Origin: Hyperoplus lanceolatus
Taxonomy: Eukaryota; Chordata; Actinopteri; Uranoscopiformes; Ammodytidae
Assembly: GCA_026929865.2 (NCBI GenBank)
Contig: CM049411.1
Location: forward strand, 5,364,001-5,428,000
Direction of reading: 5' to 3'
Length of the DNA: 64,000 nucleotides
Of the stretch, positions 48,512 to 63,821 are shown one piece after another; position 1 is the stretch's first letter; every line of letters begins with the position of its first letter. Both the position numbers and the translations under genes were made by a program. Under the pieces are notes generated by a model. It ran no database searches and was not told the DNA's origin. It saw only the letters and a program-made list of their open reading frames with translations.

Positions 48512-50460
48512 ATGGGGGGGGTTCACCCTCCGATCACATCACTGTAGCTTTGCCTTCTGTCTGCGAATGTAGGGCAAGGAGAGGAGAGCAGAGTAAAATG
48601 GTTAATGGTTACTAAGGGAAAGGAAGGTTCAGCATGTATATCACTGTACATACTGTAAAAGAACTCAGCTAAGTAAATTACATGCGGTAATTTTGTTATT
48701 TTCCTTCGTTTGGAACGTAGGTTGTAGCACAGTTAAAATGAGTATTTGGCAAAGCTAACATCATGGTGGTTAGTTCAATGTAATCTTGTAAAATGTAGCG
48801 TTAGGACACAAATAGGCTACAGTTGAAGTAGAAGAAGGTATTACCCAAGCCGACGTTAATACCGTGGGGAGAATTTCAGGAAGGGTTATAAGGTATAAAA
48901 AATTGGATACGTCCCAATCCTAGGTTTCTACTGTACATGGGGACAAAAATAATCCCCCCCCCCAAAAAAAATAACCTGACTACACAAACATGAGATCAAT
49001 TGCTAGATACATCAGCCAATCCTCTTTCTTCTCCGATATCTCACAGATCTCGCGGCCGCCTACCCCCCCCTTATGCACTTTGTTTGAGGTCAACCCAGTG
49101 CTGTTTGTACCCCATGCTGCTCGCAGTTGTTGAAAACTCTTTTACAAGTCTATTGCCAGGCTCACTTCCTTGGTTTTTCTACCAGTTCCCTCTGTCGCAT
49201 GTCACTCTGCAGGGTCCCCCCGCTTCAAAGGCAAACTAGATACAGTTATTCATAGGGTTAACGGGGGGTTGCTCATCTAAGGAGATAGGCCTACAGCGAA
49301 AAGAGAAAGAGTCATTTTTATTGGTAGATTATCAAACACAGCTATTTAGGTTAACACTGTTTTATCTGTACAGACAAGACGAGAACGCTGACAAGACGTA
49401 GAGATAAATGGAGAGATTAAGGAGCGTCTGGTGAAGTGAATGAGACATTTCGACTAAACAAAGCGATATTGACGATATTCTAAAATATTTATAGGATGAA
49501 CATATAGCAGACATTGTCAGGGATAGAACAAAAACTTCATATTTCCATCATGTACATGGGGTTTTATTAGGGTCAAGGGAAATGCCGGAAAGTAAGAAAT
49601 TGTGCTGCAATTAACTGATATTTTTTATTTTTTTTAATAGATTTATCATATGGTTTGTGGAACACCAGAAAAGAGTGAAAAAATTATCATCACAATTTAG
49701 AGCCCTAAGGTGATCATTTCATATTATATAATAATGGCTGTTGAACATGGTTTTATAGGAGAAATATACACACGCCAACAGACACGGTTTAGTCAAATAA
49801 ACACCTGAATGAACATATATACTACTATGAGAGAAGGCATAATAGAAGCAAAATAGAAAATAAAAATAAAAATTTGCATTTTCTCACCTTAAACAATTCT
49901 TCTAAGCACTTGTTAAGGTGACAGGAGTGTAGGAAATTCAAAGAAATAGTGAAAAATAACCAATATTGATTTAACTTCAACTATTACTCCACTGTTATTG
50001 TTCCTTAAAGCCTCGACTACTGAAAGATGCTGCCTATAGTTATGAATTTATTTTTTTATTTTATTGATTTATTTGAGGGGACATTGCACATTGATAAACA
50101 GTCAGACAGTAAGTGAGCCAGAGTTAGCGTGAGAGACTAGTTTGCATCCATTATCCCCTGCCAGATATTAAAAAAGGCAACCTAAAAATTACAGAAATAA
50201 AATGCATGTACAACAACAATACTCTGTCCTCTTCCTTTGTTATGGCCCTACACTGAAAAACCCTTTTTATCCCAGACTGGGAGAATATTCTTGACAACCA
50301 TCCCCCCATTCTCCCCATCCTGAAGTCAGGCTCGATTGGACCTGAAGACCCCAATGCGACTGCATCCTCTCCCCGCCTGCATCAGCATAGTAACTGGGAG
50401 AGACAAGTGACTTGGCCAGGGTTAACATCTTAATACACCCTGGAATTGCCTCTAGGTTCC
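48510..50460. other. Intergenic, no gene seen
   Basis: AT-rich single-copy DNA between hoxb1b and skap1. Nothing recognisable beyond a short gag/tail-free unique patch at 50270-50400 without an ORF. Confidence 0.45.
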
Positions 50461-50462
50461 AC

Positions 50463-50525
50463 TGTGTGTGTGTGTGTGTGTGTGTGTGTCTCTCTCTCTA
50501 TCCTGTGTGTGTGTCTCTCTCTCTA

Positions 50526-50584
<59 letters not shown>

Positions 50585-50595
50585 TCTCTCTATCC

Positions 50596-50641
<46 letters not shown>

Positions 50642-50654
50642 TCTCTCTCTCTAT

Positions 50655-50695
<41 letters not shown>

Positions 50696-50700
50696 CTCTC
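50463..50700. repeat. Compound (GT)n with interspersed CTCTCTCTATCC units
   Basis: GT runs are separated four times by TCTCTCTCTATC(C/G), a higher-order minisatellite pattern. Confidence 0.9.
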
Positions 50701-50896
50701 TAGGATCCAAATGGCTTCCCCCCCTCCTAATAGTTTTCCTCCTGTCAGACCGCCACGACTATATGCCCTAAGAAAAACAAGACTGGCTGAGAGGCGGCGT
50801 AACCAAGCAGCACAATGAAATAATGAGGGGTGGTGAGAAAAGGATAGAATGGAATAGAGAGCGGCCACCGTCTGGAAACTTGTGTGTCTGTATGTG

Positions 50897-51092
50897 TGAG
50901 TGAGTGAGTGAGTGAGTGAGTGAGTGAGTGAGTGAGTGAGTGAGTGAGTGAGTGAGTGAGTGAGTGAGTGAGTGAGTGAGTGAGTGAGTGAGTGAGTGAG
51001 TGAGTGAGTGAGTGAGTGAGTGAGTGAGTGAGTGAGTGAGTGAGTGAGTGAGTGAGTGAGTGAGTGAGTGAGTGAGTGAGTGAGTGAGTGAG
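50897..51092. repeat. (GAGT)49 microsatellite
   Basis: About 49 uninterrupted tetranucleotide units. It gives a (LTHS)n frame on the minus strand that is not a gene. Confidence 0.97.
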
Positions 51093-51131
51093 CATTAGGG
51101 CTGCAAATATATATAAAAAAATATTTATGTT

Positions 51132-51576
51132 GTTAACACGATATCAAAGTTGAGGTAGACATATCGGAAAGACTGCTTGAACTGTATTAAACAGTAGCCT
51201 ATTCCATGTGCCATTCACGATTGCATGTACTGTTTTTGGCCAGTCAGATGTAGCCTACCAAAAAATGTTGTAAAGGGTGGAATCATGTAAATGTTTTGCT
51301 TGAAGGTGGAGTCAGTGATTCTGCAGAACGCTTGCTGTCAAAATAAGTTTTTTGTAAAAATCAGAGAATATCTCCTCATGATCCGCTACCTGTCTTTACT
51401 GTGTGTGCGCTGAAAAATACCTAGGCTCTGTACATAAGCATGTTGGCAGCTACGGCGGTTATTTAGTATACCCTTTGTCAACAAACCCGTTTACAGAGCC
51501 TAGGCTTTTTTTCAGCTCACACACAGTACGGACAGGTAGGTGATTGTGAGGAGATATTCACTGATTTTGACAACAA
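51132..51576. repeat. Duplicated block D copy 2 plus M1 MITE copy 6
   Basis: 51132-51301 repeats 46423-46592; an M1 MITE follows (AAGGTGGAGTCAGTGATTCT) but its right end is lost after GATTTTGACAACAA. Confidence 0.8.
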
Positions 51577-51804
51577 TTATATTACAAACCTTACCCTTGG
51601 CCTTCCTGACATAAGTGGCATACTCTGTTTTTTTTTTGTTACCTGTAGTGCTATTGACGTTGTAATCCCCTGCCATTTTCTTTGTATAGTTTGTGTCAAG
51701 GTCTATTGTCTGTATATGTCTTTGTCTTATTTGTAAAAAAACGTAAAATAAAATCAACCAAATATATAAATTAAACTGCCTTCTTCATTATTGAGCCCAG
51801 GAGG

Positions 51805-51810
51805 GTGTGT

Positions 51811-51858
<48 letters not shown>

Positions 51859-52051
51859 AAACCAGAGCTCAATCAGTGTCACGTCACATGGTTCAAAGCG
51901 GCCCAATTCGATGCTGCCAGGAGGTTGAGAAATGCAAGGTGACAGTTCATTTTACCAGTGACAGTGTGTCGGTCTCGCTTGCTGCTTCCCCAGTCAATTC
52001 CCCACCGAGCACTGAAGGTTGAGCGTTCTTGGAGACAGAGAGACAGCAGCT

Positions 52052-52101
<50 letters not shown>
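51805..52101. repeat. Paired (GT)n and (CA)n microsatellites
   Basis: GT at 51805-51857 and CA at 52054-52101, inverted with respect to each other and about 200 bp apart. Confidence 0.9.
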
Positions 52102-52103
<2 letters not shown>

Positions 52104-52109
52104 ATCGAC

Positions 52110-53318
52110 CCTCCTCTGCTTTGTATTCCAATTAACTGGACAGAGCGAGAGGCGGCAGTGTGCAGGCAGACACATTCTCCTGGCGTCTTTTCCAGTCTCT
52201 CAATTTCCACTACTATCGATACTGCTGTGTGTAGGGCTGGGAGCTACTGTCCAGCTTTTGATTTTTGGATCTTCTTCCCACTCCTTTTCGAAAAACACGT
52301 TGTTACAATTATCAAGTGTAATAATTTATGTATCTCATTATGCTTTATATTTTGTGTAATGTCATTATTTTCTGTATGATAATTTCTGTTTTCTTTTACA
52401 AGTTCGAAATCAATTTCAATCAAATCAAATCCCTTTAAAGTTAAACCTTCTCTTAATTCTACCCCGGTACAGTACATGGTATAACGTATATCTACATCAA
52501 CTGTAGCCTATTTGTTGTAGTTTGTCGCCTAATGCTACATTTGACAAGATTACCTTGAACTAATCACGATGAATTTACCTTTGCGAAATACTATTTTTTT
52601 TCCCATCGTTAACAGGAGTTTTGTCATCACCTTTAAAGCATCTTCAAACACAGGACATAGACACACAATCTTAAAGCATTCATTATAACCATGCACCACA
52701 CATAACACAGCAGATTTTTGCATGGCAGTAATTATAATGCTATTTTTTTAATACCTAGGATACGATATAACCATATTACTTACAGCCCAACCCTAGTGCT
52801 ATGCTTACCTTTTCCATTCTCTCTCTCCTGTCCTATGCCCTGTGACAAGGACCAGTTGTACCAGGGGGATAATTCATGGATTCTTCTCTAACAACGGCCT
52901 CTAGGGACAATGTCTTGGTAATGAAAGATAGGTCCCTCTCATACGTTCATACATCACACGTAATAGGATATGTGTGATCACTCAGTCGAATCTGTAACCG
53001 CTATCCTTAACAGACACCTCAAATAATGCTAAATTAATATTTTGAAATGGCTCATATATTCCTAACATAATACAATTTGAATGATTTTATATATTGGGTG
53101 GCGGTGCTCACAGCAGGCAGGGAGGGCCATGCATTGATTTGAGTACAAGCTGAGGTAGTATAGGCCTCCGAGTCAGTCAATACGTGGAGGGTTGAAGGTT
53201 GTAGATTTAGCGCAACAACACGTTTGTTCTTTCTGTCTTTTGTGTCCTCAATCTATCATCACTTTTTAACTCAACGCAACCAGAGCTGCTGCTGCCCACA
53301 CACACACGCATGCACCTA
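52110..53318. other. Intergenic, no gene seen
   Basis: AT-rich single-copy DNA with no recognisable ORF, repeat family or motif cluster. Confidence 0.45.
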
Positions 53319-53472
<154 letters not shown>

Positions 53473-54589
53473 AGCAATGGGTGGGTTGGGAATACAATGA
53501 TTCTGAGGAAATCCGAAGAGGAAACTACCTCTACCTCTTATCTCCTCCAGCAACACAAACATTGACACCAAACCCCTTCAGAATCAGGCCACATCAAGGC
53601 TTTGAATATGCTTTGACATGTTGGTATCAAGGCTTCGTTTGAAACCACTGACTAGAAATGTTTGCTATTGGGTAAAAAGGTGACACCTATTCTTATATAG
53701 GGATTTACGTCAAAGAAATGTCAAAGCAAATGTCTGCAACAGCTGTGATCTATATTGTACAATAGCTTAAGGAACAGTTCAAGATTTTTCATTTTTCGAT
53801 CATTACCTCACTCTTGGGTTCAAGACAAGGTGACCATTCTTTTAACTGTGCGTGCGCATTTTTTGAAGTAGAACGGTCGGAAGAGGACGCTCATTGCTAA
53901 TTAGCTTATCACAAATTCTGGTCGTCAATAGGTAGAAGGTCAGAAAATGAACTTAACGGTCCTGTGTGCTTGCTGGAACTTGTTTATGTACAATGTTCTG
54001 CTCTATATTTTCAGCACTTTATGTCGCTTTTCTACTCGTAAACACAGACGTTTTGTTTTGAGCACTGTGCTGTTTCCTTATAGTTATATATTTGTTTCTA
54101 AAATTATATGAAGTGCAAAAAATATATACGTCAATATACTGTGGTAAATAAACAAGTCCCAACAAGCACACAGGAGCATTTACTGACTGACTGTCAGTGA
54201 AGGCCGCCTAACGCCACCTATTGACTACTAGAATTTGTGATAAGCATATTAAATGAGCGACTTCTGCCCATTTCGTTTTCAAAAATGCACTCGCACAGTA
54301 TAAGGAACAATTTCTGCCACCTTTTCTTTAACCCGAGATTGAGGCAGAAAGCTAAAAATAAAACAATCGAAATACTTTTTGGTAATGTGGTAAATGGGTT
54401 AATGAGTTCTTCCTGCTGAGAAAAAAAACGTGCCCTTTAACCACAACACTTCATTTCCTGAAATAATGATAAAGACGGACAGAGCCTGAAAGACAGGCAT
54501 GGGTGCTTCACTATTTGTCCCTCTGGACTGAGAAAGAGTTTCTGCCTATCTTGAGAATGCAGTGTGGTGTGTGTTTGCTAGGACAGGGT

Positions 54590-54592
<3 letters not shown>

Positions 54593-54628
<36 letters not shown>
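54593..54628. repeat. (CA)n microsatellite
   Basis: Short CA run next to the candidate conserved element. Confidence 0.9.
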
Positions 54629-54630
<2 letters not shown>

Positions 54631-54689
54631 GCCCTGAGGTTCCTCCTGACTCTCTCTCTCTCTTGCCTCTATCAGATCAGAGAGACCCA

Positions 54690-55180
54690 GCTGTCCCTCC
54701 CCGCACCGCAATGCAAATGAAAAGGAATGCGCTGATAAAAGGGCAGATCTTAAAGATGAGAGGGCAGGAGGAGGACAGAAGGCAGCGAAATGCTAAAGGG
54801 TTATAGGAGTCAGTGTTGGTAGTAGCGGGAGATCATAGCCTAGACCCCCCCGCCCCCTAGCCCCCCGTCAAGAGGTGTTTGATACGGGGCTTTTGTCGCT
54901 CTTTCAGCGGGGCATTGTTGCTCGGTGTAATCCCCGCCGGATTACAAAGGGCTTGTCTTTTCATATGGGGCCGGCTCAGCAGGGCAGGTGGCTGGGTTTC
55001 TGTGGAGCTGTCAAGGGGAGGGACCCCTCTTTTCCAGGGGAGGGCACCCCCAGTTCCTCTTACCTTCACAGGGGCTTTTTTTCTGCTGGGAGGCCAGTCA
55101 GGCAGCAGGTCAACACGGGGACAATTCAGACATGGGACTCAACTCGCCCTGACCCCAAAGGCTTCCTGTAGAGAAGTGAC
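54690..55180. promoter_or_regulatory. Candidate conserved non-coding element between hoxb1b and skap1
   Basis: Single-copy, GC-rich 490 bp in AT-rich surroundings. It contains octamer ATGCAAAT (54712), CTGATAAAAGG, and a perfect 8-bp inverted repeat TGTAATCC / GGATTACA (54926-54933 and 54939-54946, 5-bp gap). These are paired bicoid-type (Otx/Gsc/Pitx) sites. The open frames here (up to 105 codons) match no family I know. Confidence 0.4.
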
Positions 55181-55410
55181 AGGGGAAAGAGACTAGTATA
55201 AAAGATGGCACTCAACATCAAGTACTGACAAGTGACAAATATTAAAATATAAATTCAGAAGCTCTTTGTCATTGCAGAGAGTGCAACCAAAGCAATGCTA
55301 CTACAACCGTTTAAAAAAAAATATTTTATTGTTTTATTTCATTGTGATGTTTCACACAATTTGAGACTATTGAAGCATCTAGATTTTTTTTTTAAATTTC
55401 TGAATTTCTG

Positions 55411-55600
55411 GGGGGCGCCCTTAGCTCAGTTGGTAGGGCGTCCCCCCCATGTGCCTCGGCCAGCAGCGGACCCGGGTTCGATTCCAGCCCGCGGTCGTTC
55501 TCTGCATGTCACTCCCCTCTCTGCCCCATTTCAACTCTGTCTCTACACTATCAATAAAGCATAAAAATGCCAAAAAAAACAATTTAAAAAAAAAAAAAAA
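55411..55600 (+). repeat. tRNA-derived SINE, family A
   Basis: Same head (GGCGCCCTTAGCTCAGTTGG) and body as 11475-11632, ending in CACTATCAATAAAGCATAAA and an A-rich tail. Confidence 0.8.
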
Positions 55601-55664
55601 AAATCTTAATTTCTGTGTTACATGACTTTGGAATGCCGTCACAAATTTTGTGTCACGATTCAGT

Positions 55665-55944
55665 TTTAGTCAAAATTAGTCAATATCTCTTCATGACCCG
55701 TTACCTGTCCATACTGTGTGTGTGTACAAACAAATTCTTGTGTTGTTACACAGCCTAGGCTCTGTAAACAGGCATGTTGCTGGCTACGGGTGGTCTGAAA
55801 ATTCCCTCACACCATTTGTCAAAATACCCTTTGTTTACACACAAGTTTACAGAGCCTAGGCAATGTATAAACACTGAATTATTTTCAGCACACACACTTT
55901 ATGGACAGGTAGTGGTACTGCAGAGTTGCTGACTCCACCTTTAA
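55665..55944. repeat. M1 MITE, copy 7 (left end lost)
   Basis: Core GCCTAGGCTCTGTAAAC and right end GCTGACTCCACCTTTAAA. Confidence 0.75.
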
Positions 55945-57619
55945 ACCCAAAATGCAAATAATTCACAGACAGACAGCCTTTTAACTCACACAATACAGAT
56001 ATAAGATGCAAATGATACATTAAAGACCCTTATCTGTTACAATACTGGGGCCTCTGAGTCTGTCAAATAGCAATAAATGTTGTGTAGCCTACATGTCCAT
56101 GCGATGTAACCTATTAGGATATTAAATAATTACCCTTTGAGCTTGAATACACATTATGTATTTAAAAGAGACAAAACAAATATAATATTAGTCTAACATG
56201 GCTTATAATTGATATCCTGTATTGTATTCGATCGATGTGAGCATTGTCTGATTGAGCTTTGGTTCCTTGATGGCTTTGCTTGTAGTGTTTCAGTTATACA
56301 AGATCAATACGCTGATCGTCAAGCCATGCAACCACTATTTCTGCTACTATACTACCTTAGGACTCCCACCACTGTTTACATTTTGGTTATGCAAAACGGC
56401 AGAATTTCTTGGATTTGCACCATTCCGTTTTACTTCATTTCAACTTAAATTTGTTGTTTTATCTAGTTTGCTGCGTTTCTATTTGCGTTGAAAAATGTAT
56501 ATTCTGTATTGTTGCTGCTTTTTGCCTATTTTACTTGTATATTGCATATTTCCATGTTTCATTCTTGGCATTCAGTCTGTGGAAAACAAAGGAAGAATTT
56601 CATTGTATGGCTGAGAACATGTTTCTTTTTGTGCAAATGACAATAAACACTTTGAATCTTCAATCTTGAATCGCATTTAAAAGCCTAGTCCAGTCCATCC
56701 TATATAGCTGTTCACCCTCTACTAGTAATATAAGGCATTCATCCAAGCCCTGTCAGATACAGAGAGGGAACCATTTAGTGATGCTGCCTTCAAGTGTTGT
56801 CAGAAAAAAAAAACCTAATTAGTTTTTAAGCCTAAATCAAAGACCCATTTTAAAGCGCTGAATACTGTAATTCAAAGCGAGGAAGTGAGAATTTCTTTAT
56901 ACCCCAATTTGACAAAACAGTGCTATTTAGAGGGAGATAATGTTAAATAACCATTTAAACCTCTCGTTTAGTAATTGAGCCTTGGCTGTTATGTTTTTTC
57001 CTTTGTTGGATAGGCTCCCTAAAACATCAGTTTCCTCCCCATGGATACGTGTTTCCTTATCTTTAAGCACAAGGCAGCTGTATATGCCAACTGGCTTTTT
57101 ACAGCAGGATAGCATTAAAGGCCATTACTGTACGTTATCATTTTCAGATTAAGTAACGGATAGACAATTTCACAACTTGTAGTATAGATAGGACGGGACT
57201 GCCTTAAATAGGTTAGTCAGCTAAATCATTGTAGGCCTATAAACTCACAAACAATATTGCTTTTCGACTTTCCTTGTCAACATTGAGGGGAAAACCCAGC
57301 CTACTAAAATGTATTTATTTATTTATTTTAATAATAAGGAATTTGTACCGTTGTTATCAACATGAACTACAACTCTGATGTACAATTTAAAACTTAATTA
57401 ACCAATACAGAGGATATTAGAACATGAATGCATCACCAGCCACAAGTCAAGTTTACAGTGCTAAGCGACTGTTCCTATTTTTTTTAACCTCTTAAGCCAA
57501 TGTTTAACCACTTCATTTCAACAAAATTATCCTAGAGAGTTTGAAAAATAATTTAAAACACTGTTTATGATTAGTGGACCCTATTCTAAGCTTTTGATTT
57601 GTGAAAATAAAACGTCATA
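55945..57619. other. Intergenic, no gene seen
   Basis: AT-rich. A retroposon-like 3' tail (CAAATGACAATAAACACTTTGAATCTTC, written here only in part as GACAATAAACACTTTGAATC) ends near 56668, preceded by GGAAGAATTTCATTGTATGG. This resembles a fish LINE 3' end. Confidence 0.45.
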
Positions 57620-58458
57620 CTATAGAGACAGTGCATAAAGCGTCATAATCTGAGGCCACGCCCATCGTGGGGGAAAACAATACACAGCGCTCCATCCACT
57701 TTATATTGAATGACACCCGTATTCGGCAAACAAACTTAATAAAAACGTAATACGACATGGCTTTCACAAATACACGTTACTTTCTTTAAAGCCACGACTC
57801 TTGTCTGTCTATACGAGCTGTTTTTGTGAAAAAGTATTGAGTAATTTTCAATATCGAGACAAAACTCTTAACTAATGTATGCTGTATGCTAGGCTAATGT
57901 TAGCCTTCTGCTGTAGGCTAACCCTCACGGACGGGAAAAAAACACCTCAATATTGAAAATTACTCAATTATTTTTCACAAAAACAGCTCGTATGGACAGA
58001 CAAGAGTCGTGGCTTTAAAGAAAGTAACGGTTTTTTGTTAAATGGATGTTTGAATAAGTTTTAATTAAGTTTGTTTGTAGAAGACAGGTCTCCTTCAATA
58101 CAAAGTGAATGGAACGGTTTCCCCCTCGATGGGTCTGACCCGGTCCGACCGGACAAAAACACCTCAATATTGAAAACCACTCAATTATTTTTCACAAAAA
58201 CAGCTCATATAGACAAACAAGAGTCGTGGCTTTCAAGAAAGTAACGTTTTTTTCTTAAATGGATGTTCGATTACGTTTTAATTAAGTTTGTTTGCAGAAG
58301 ACAGGTCTCCTTCAATACAAAGTGGATGGAGCGCTGTTCAATGTTTTCCCCCACGATGGGCGTGGCCATGGGCGTTGCCTATTTCATGCACTGTCTCTAT
58401 AGAGACAGTGCACGATGGGCGTGGCCTCAGATTATGACGCTTTATGCACTGTCTCTAT
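57620..58458. mobile_element. Foldback (inverted-repeat) element with nested copy
   Basis: Ends are TAGAGACAGTGCATAAAGCG and its inverse, matching over about 47 bp. The left arm (57620-57862) is the inverse of two tandem right arms (57938-58154 and 58155-58458) sharing CCTCAATATTGAAAA, ACAAAAACAGCTC and ACAAGAGTCGTGGCTTT. A palindrome CACTGTCTCTATAGAGACAGTG at 58389 marks a junction of two ends. No transposase. Confidence 0.75.
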
Positions 58459-60587
<2,129 letters not shown>

Positions 60588-62933
60588 ATGGGGACGATCC
60601 CGCACGACATTAGGAGGCTTTTGGATGGTAATGTTTGTTTGTTTTTCTATTGATAATGATCAATTAGATTTTTTGATTTGATTTTGATATGTTCTTATTA
60701 ATGAAGAGTGTAACTACTGAATTAAAGTGTTTATATTGTACAAATGTTATGATACTATGAGTTATGAACACACACAAAAAACATTATGTCTTTCTCTTTT
60801 ATTCTTTATTTCATTGCTCATAACATTATCGTACCTGCTGTAATTTCTACTTCTTCAAACAAGCGCAAACACTATAACATAAAAATATTATTTATTTTGA
60901 CCTTTATGATCAACTGTTCACAACATGGTGGCATCAGGGCATTTGCATGCAGCCTACTGCCAGGCCAGTAAACCGTTTGTGCCTTTGGAAGAACATTTGC
61001 ATACAACAATCTGTCTGTGTATTATGGGGGGGAATATGAGGACACGGAGAAATTGAATCAGATATGATAATGATTCGGGCCAACCTGTTTTACAAGCTTC
61101 ACTGGGTAACTCACATTTGCAGTTTAAAACCGAACTGAAAGAAAATATTATTAAAGACCTACTTCACCGATGGGAATATGAAGGTGTATTGAACTCTGAG
61201 ATCCTATGTAGTATAAATGTGAGATTTTTTTTCAAATCGGTTCATTAGCCTGAGAAAAGGCAGAAAGAGTGTTTTATGGTCTCACTGTCTAACCCTACAT
61301 TTCACCATGTGTGACATCACACATGGTAAAATGTAGGGTTAGGATTAACAGGAGAGCTGGGCCAAGGGAAGACTGAGGAAAGACCTGAGGGAAGAAAAAC
61401 CTCATTCATTATATTATAATATCGATTTTATAATGATAGAACGCCGGTTCCGTATGGGTGAAGTATTCCTTTAACTACTTGAGACATTATCTTACATAAT
61501 ATGAGCGACCAATAAGCATTCTCTCACTCTTAGGACATTATAAACCTTAAAATAGAAGGTTTTTGTTCAGCAGGATCAGTATTATTCACATCATTTGAAT
61601 CCTTCAGAATGTGTTTACTTCCAAAAACACGCCATAAATACCATGGTGACAGTATTTTCTGTTTCCTTTCAGACTGCGAGACGTTTGTAGCGGAGATCCT
61701 TCAAGATGAGGACCTCAGTAAAGACGCCCAAGAGACACGGAAAGTCTTACTGAATAACTTCAGGGTCGTCCATGTGAGGTAGGATTACACACCTCGCATT
61801 ACATCTGTGTTAAGAAAGAGTCAAAAGGGTAGCTGCTTTACTAGTCAAGTGTCCCAAACTAATTTTACTACACCATTATCTAACTTTTGCTTTTACCGCT
61901 AGAGAAGAACCCTAAGTGTTGCTGCAATTGCTTTAAACACAGTTTGCAAGATTACTTTTTTAAGGAACTCATTTCGTCTAATGGCGTCACCTTCAAGACT
62001 TTATTCTTGCTTTTATTTATTGTTATTTGAAACTTTTAAAGATCTTATGGACTTGAGGGCCAGTTTTTACAGACATGGATTAAGCCAAGTCCTCGACTAA
62101 ATTGTACTTTCAATGGAAAATCTCCATTCAGAATTTCATTAAGTCCAGGACTAGGCTTAATAATCCATGTCTGTGAAACTGTCCCTATATGTTTTGATCA
62201 GGAGAATTTTTTTTTTTTTTTTAAAGATATTTTTTGGGTAAATGGTAAATGGACTTGTATAGCGCTATATCTCCGTTTATCACAGACTCAAAGCGCTTTA
62301 CATTGTTTTTTTGTACACATTCACCCAGTCACACACACATTCATACACCGATAGCAGCAGCTACCACGCAGGGTAGGCTTAGCACTAGGGTGCTAAGCTA
62401 ACTAAGCTAACTATCGGGAGCAATTCGGGGTTCAGTGTCTTGCCCAGGGACACTTCGACATGTGGCGGGGAGACGGGGGATCGAACATCCGACCCTGCAC
62501 ACCAGAGGCGAACTCCCTACCCACTTCGCCACTGGCGCCCATTGGGCATTTTTATGCTTTATTGATAGTGCAGAGAGACAGAGGTGAAATGGGGCAGAGA
62601 GGGGAGTGACATGCAGAGAACGACCACGGGTGGGAATTGAACCCAGTTCTGCTGTTAGGCCCGGCCCGGGAGGGGGACGCCTTAGGGGGGGACTGAGCTA
62701 AAGGCGCCCCCCTGATCAGGAGAATTTAAGCGTAAAGTGCTGTAAGTCCGTGAACCCAAAATAGTGAAACTAACTAGTGCGATAGTTAACACCGGAAACA
62801 GCTCGACTGGTGTTGCCTGCTCTGCATAATGACGTGTGCGCCGGTTCAGAAGTCTAGTGGCTTTGTGGTCCTCTGTGCAGGAAACAATTTCACAAGCATT
62901 ATATGGGCTGTGAGTGAGTGAGTGAGTGATTGA

Positions 62934-62990
<57 letters not shown>

Positions 62991-63760
62991 AAGTTATCTG
63001 AACGATTTAAGCTCAGAATACTTTTGAAATTCCGTGCTAAAGATTTTTATCCATGCTTATTTTGATTTTTCAGAAACCCTCAAGATTTCCCCTTCAGATG
63101 TAAGTAAAAAAAAACACCCTGAACAATCTTCACCATATCTCTTTTCAACAGAGAGTTCAGTTCTTTTAAAGGTGCAGTGTGTACAATTTATTGGAGTTTT
63201 TCAGAACGGACTTGAAATAAATGTAATATGATATTCATAAGTATGTTTCAATTGGTGTATAATCACTTGAAAATAAAAGTTGTTTTGTATACCTTATAAT
63301 GAACCTTTTATATCTACATAGGAGAAGGGCTCTGAGGCCGCCATGTTTCTACAGCAGCACAGAATGGATAAACTTAACGGCCTTACGTATTTTTATATGT
63401 AGTGGGCGTCTTGGGGAAATGCACCTGTTGGAAGATGAAGAAGAAGTGCTATAGAATAAATAACTAAATGCATCTTCACCTCATCACTTGATATTGTGGA
63501 AAGACTTGAGGCAGTGGTGGATGATGCAATCTTTAGTTACTATAGCTTCTTGTCCTTGAAGGCTACCGTAGCTTCTGTAAATTGTCCGAACGATAGGGGT
63601 TAGCAAGGGAGCGTTGACATCTAGAACTTTCAACACTATGCCAAAATTAAGCCAAAATACACCGATATTACACACTGCACCTTTAAGCCTTTTCTTACTT
63701 GACTCCAGTCACTCACATTTGTTTTATTTCTCCCTAAATACACATTTTAATATACAAACA

Positions 63761-63821
<61 letters not shown>

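Noticed and set aside
50745..51095. Regular 4-bp repeat array that could be mistaken for a structured or CRISPR-like repeat
   Set aside because: It is an uninterrupted (GAGT)n microsatellite with no spacers; the genome is a vertebrate.
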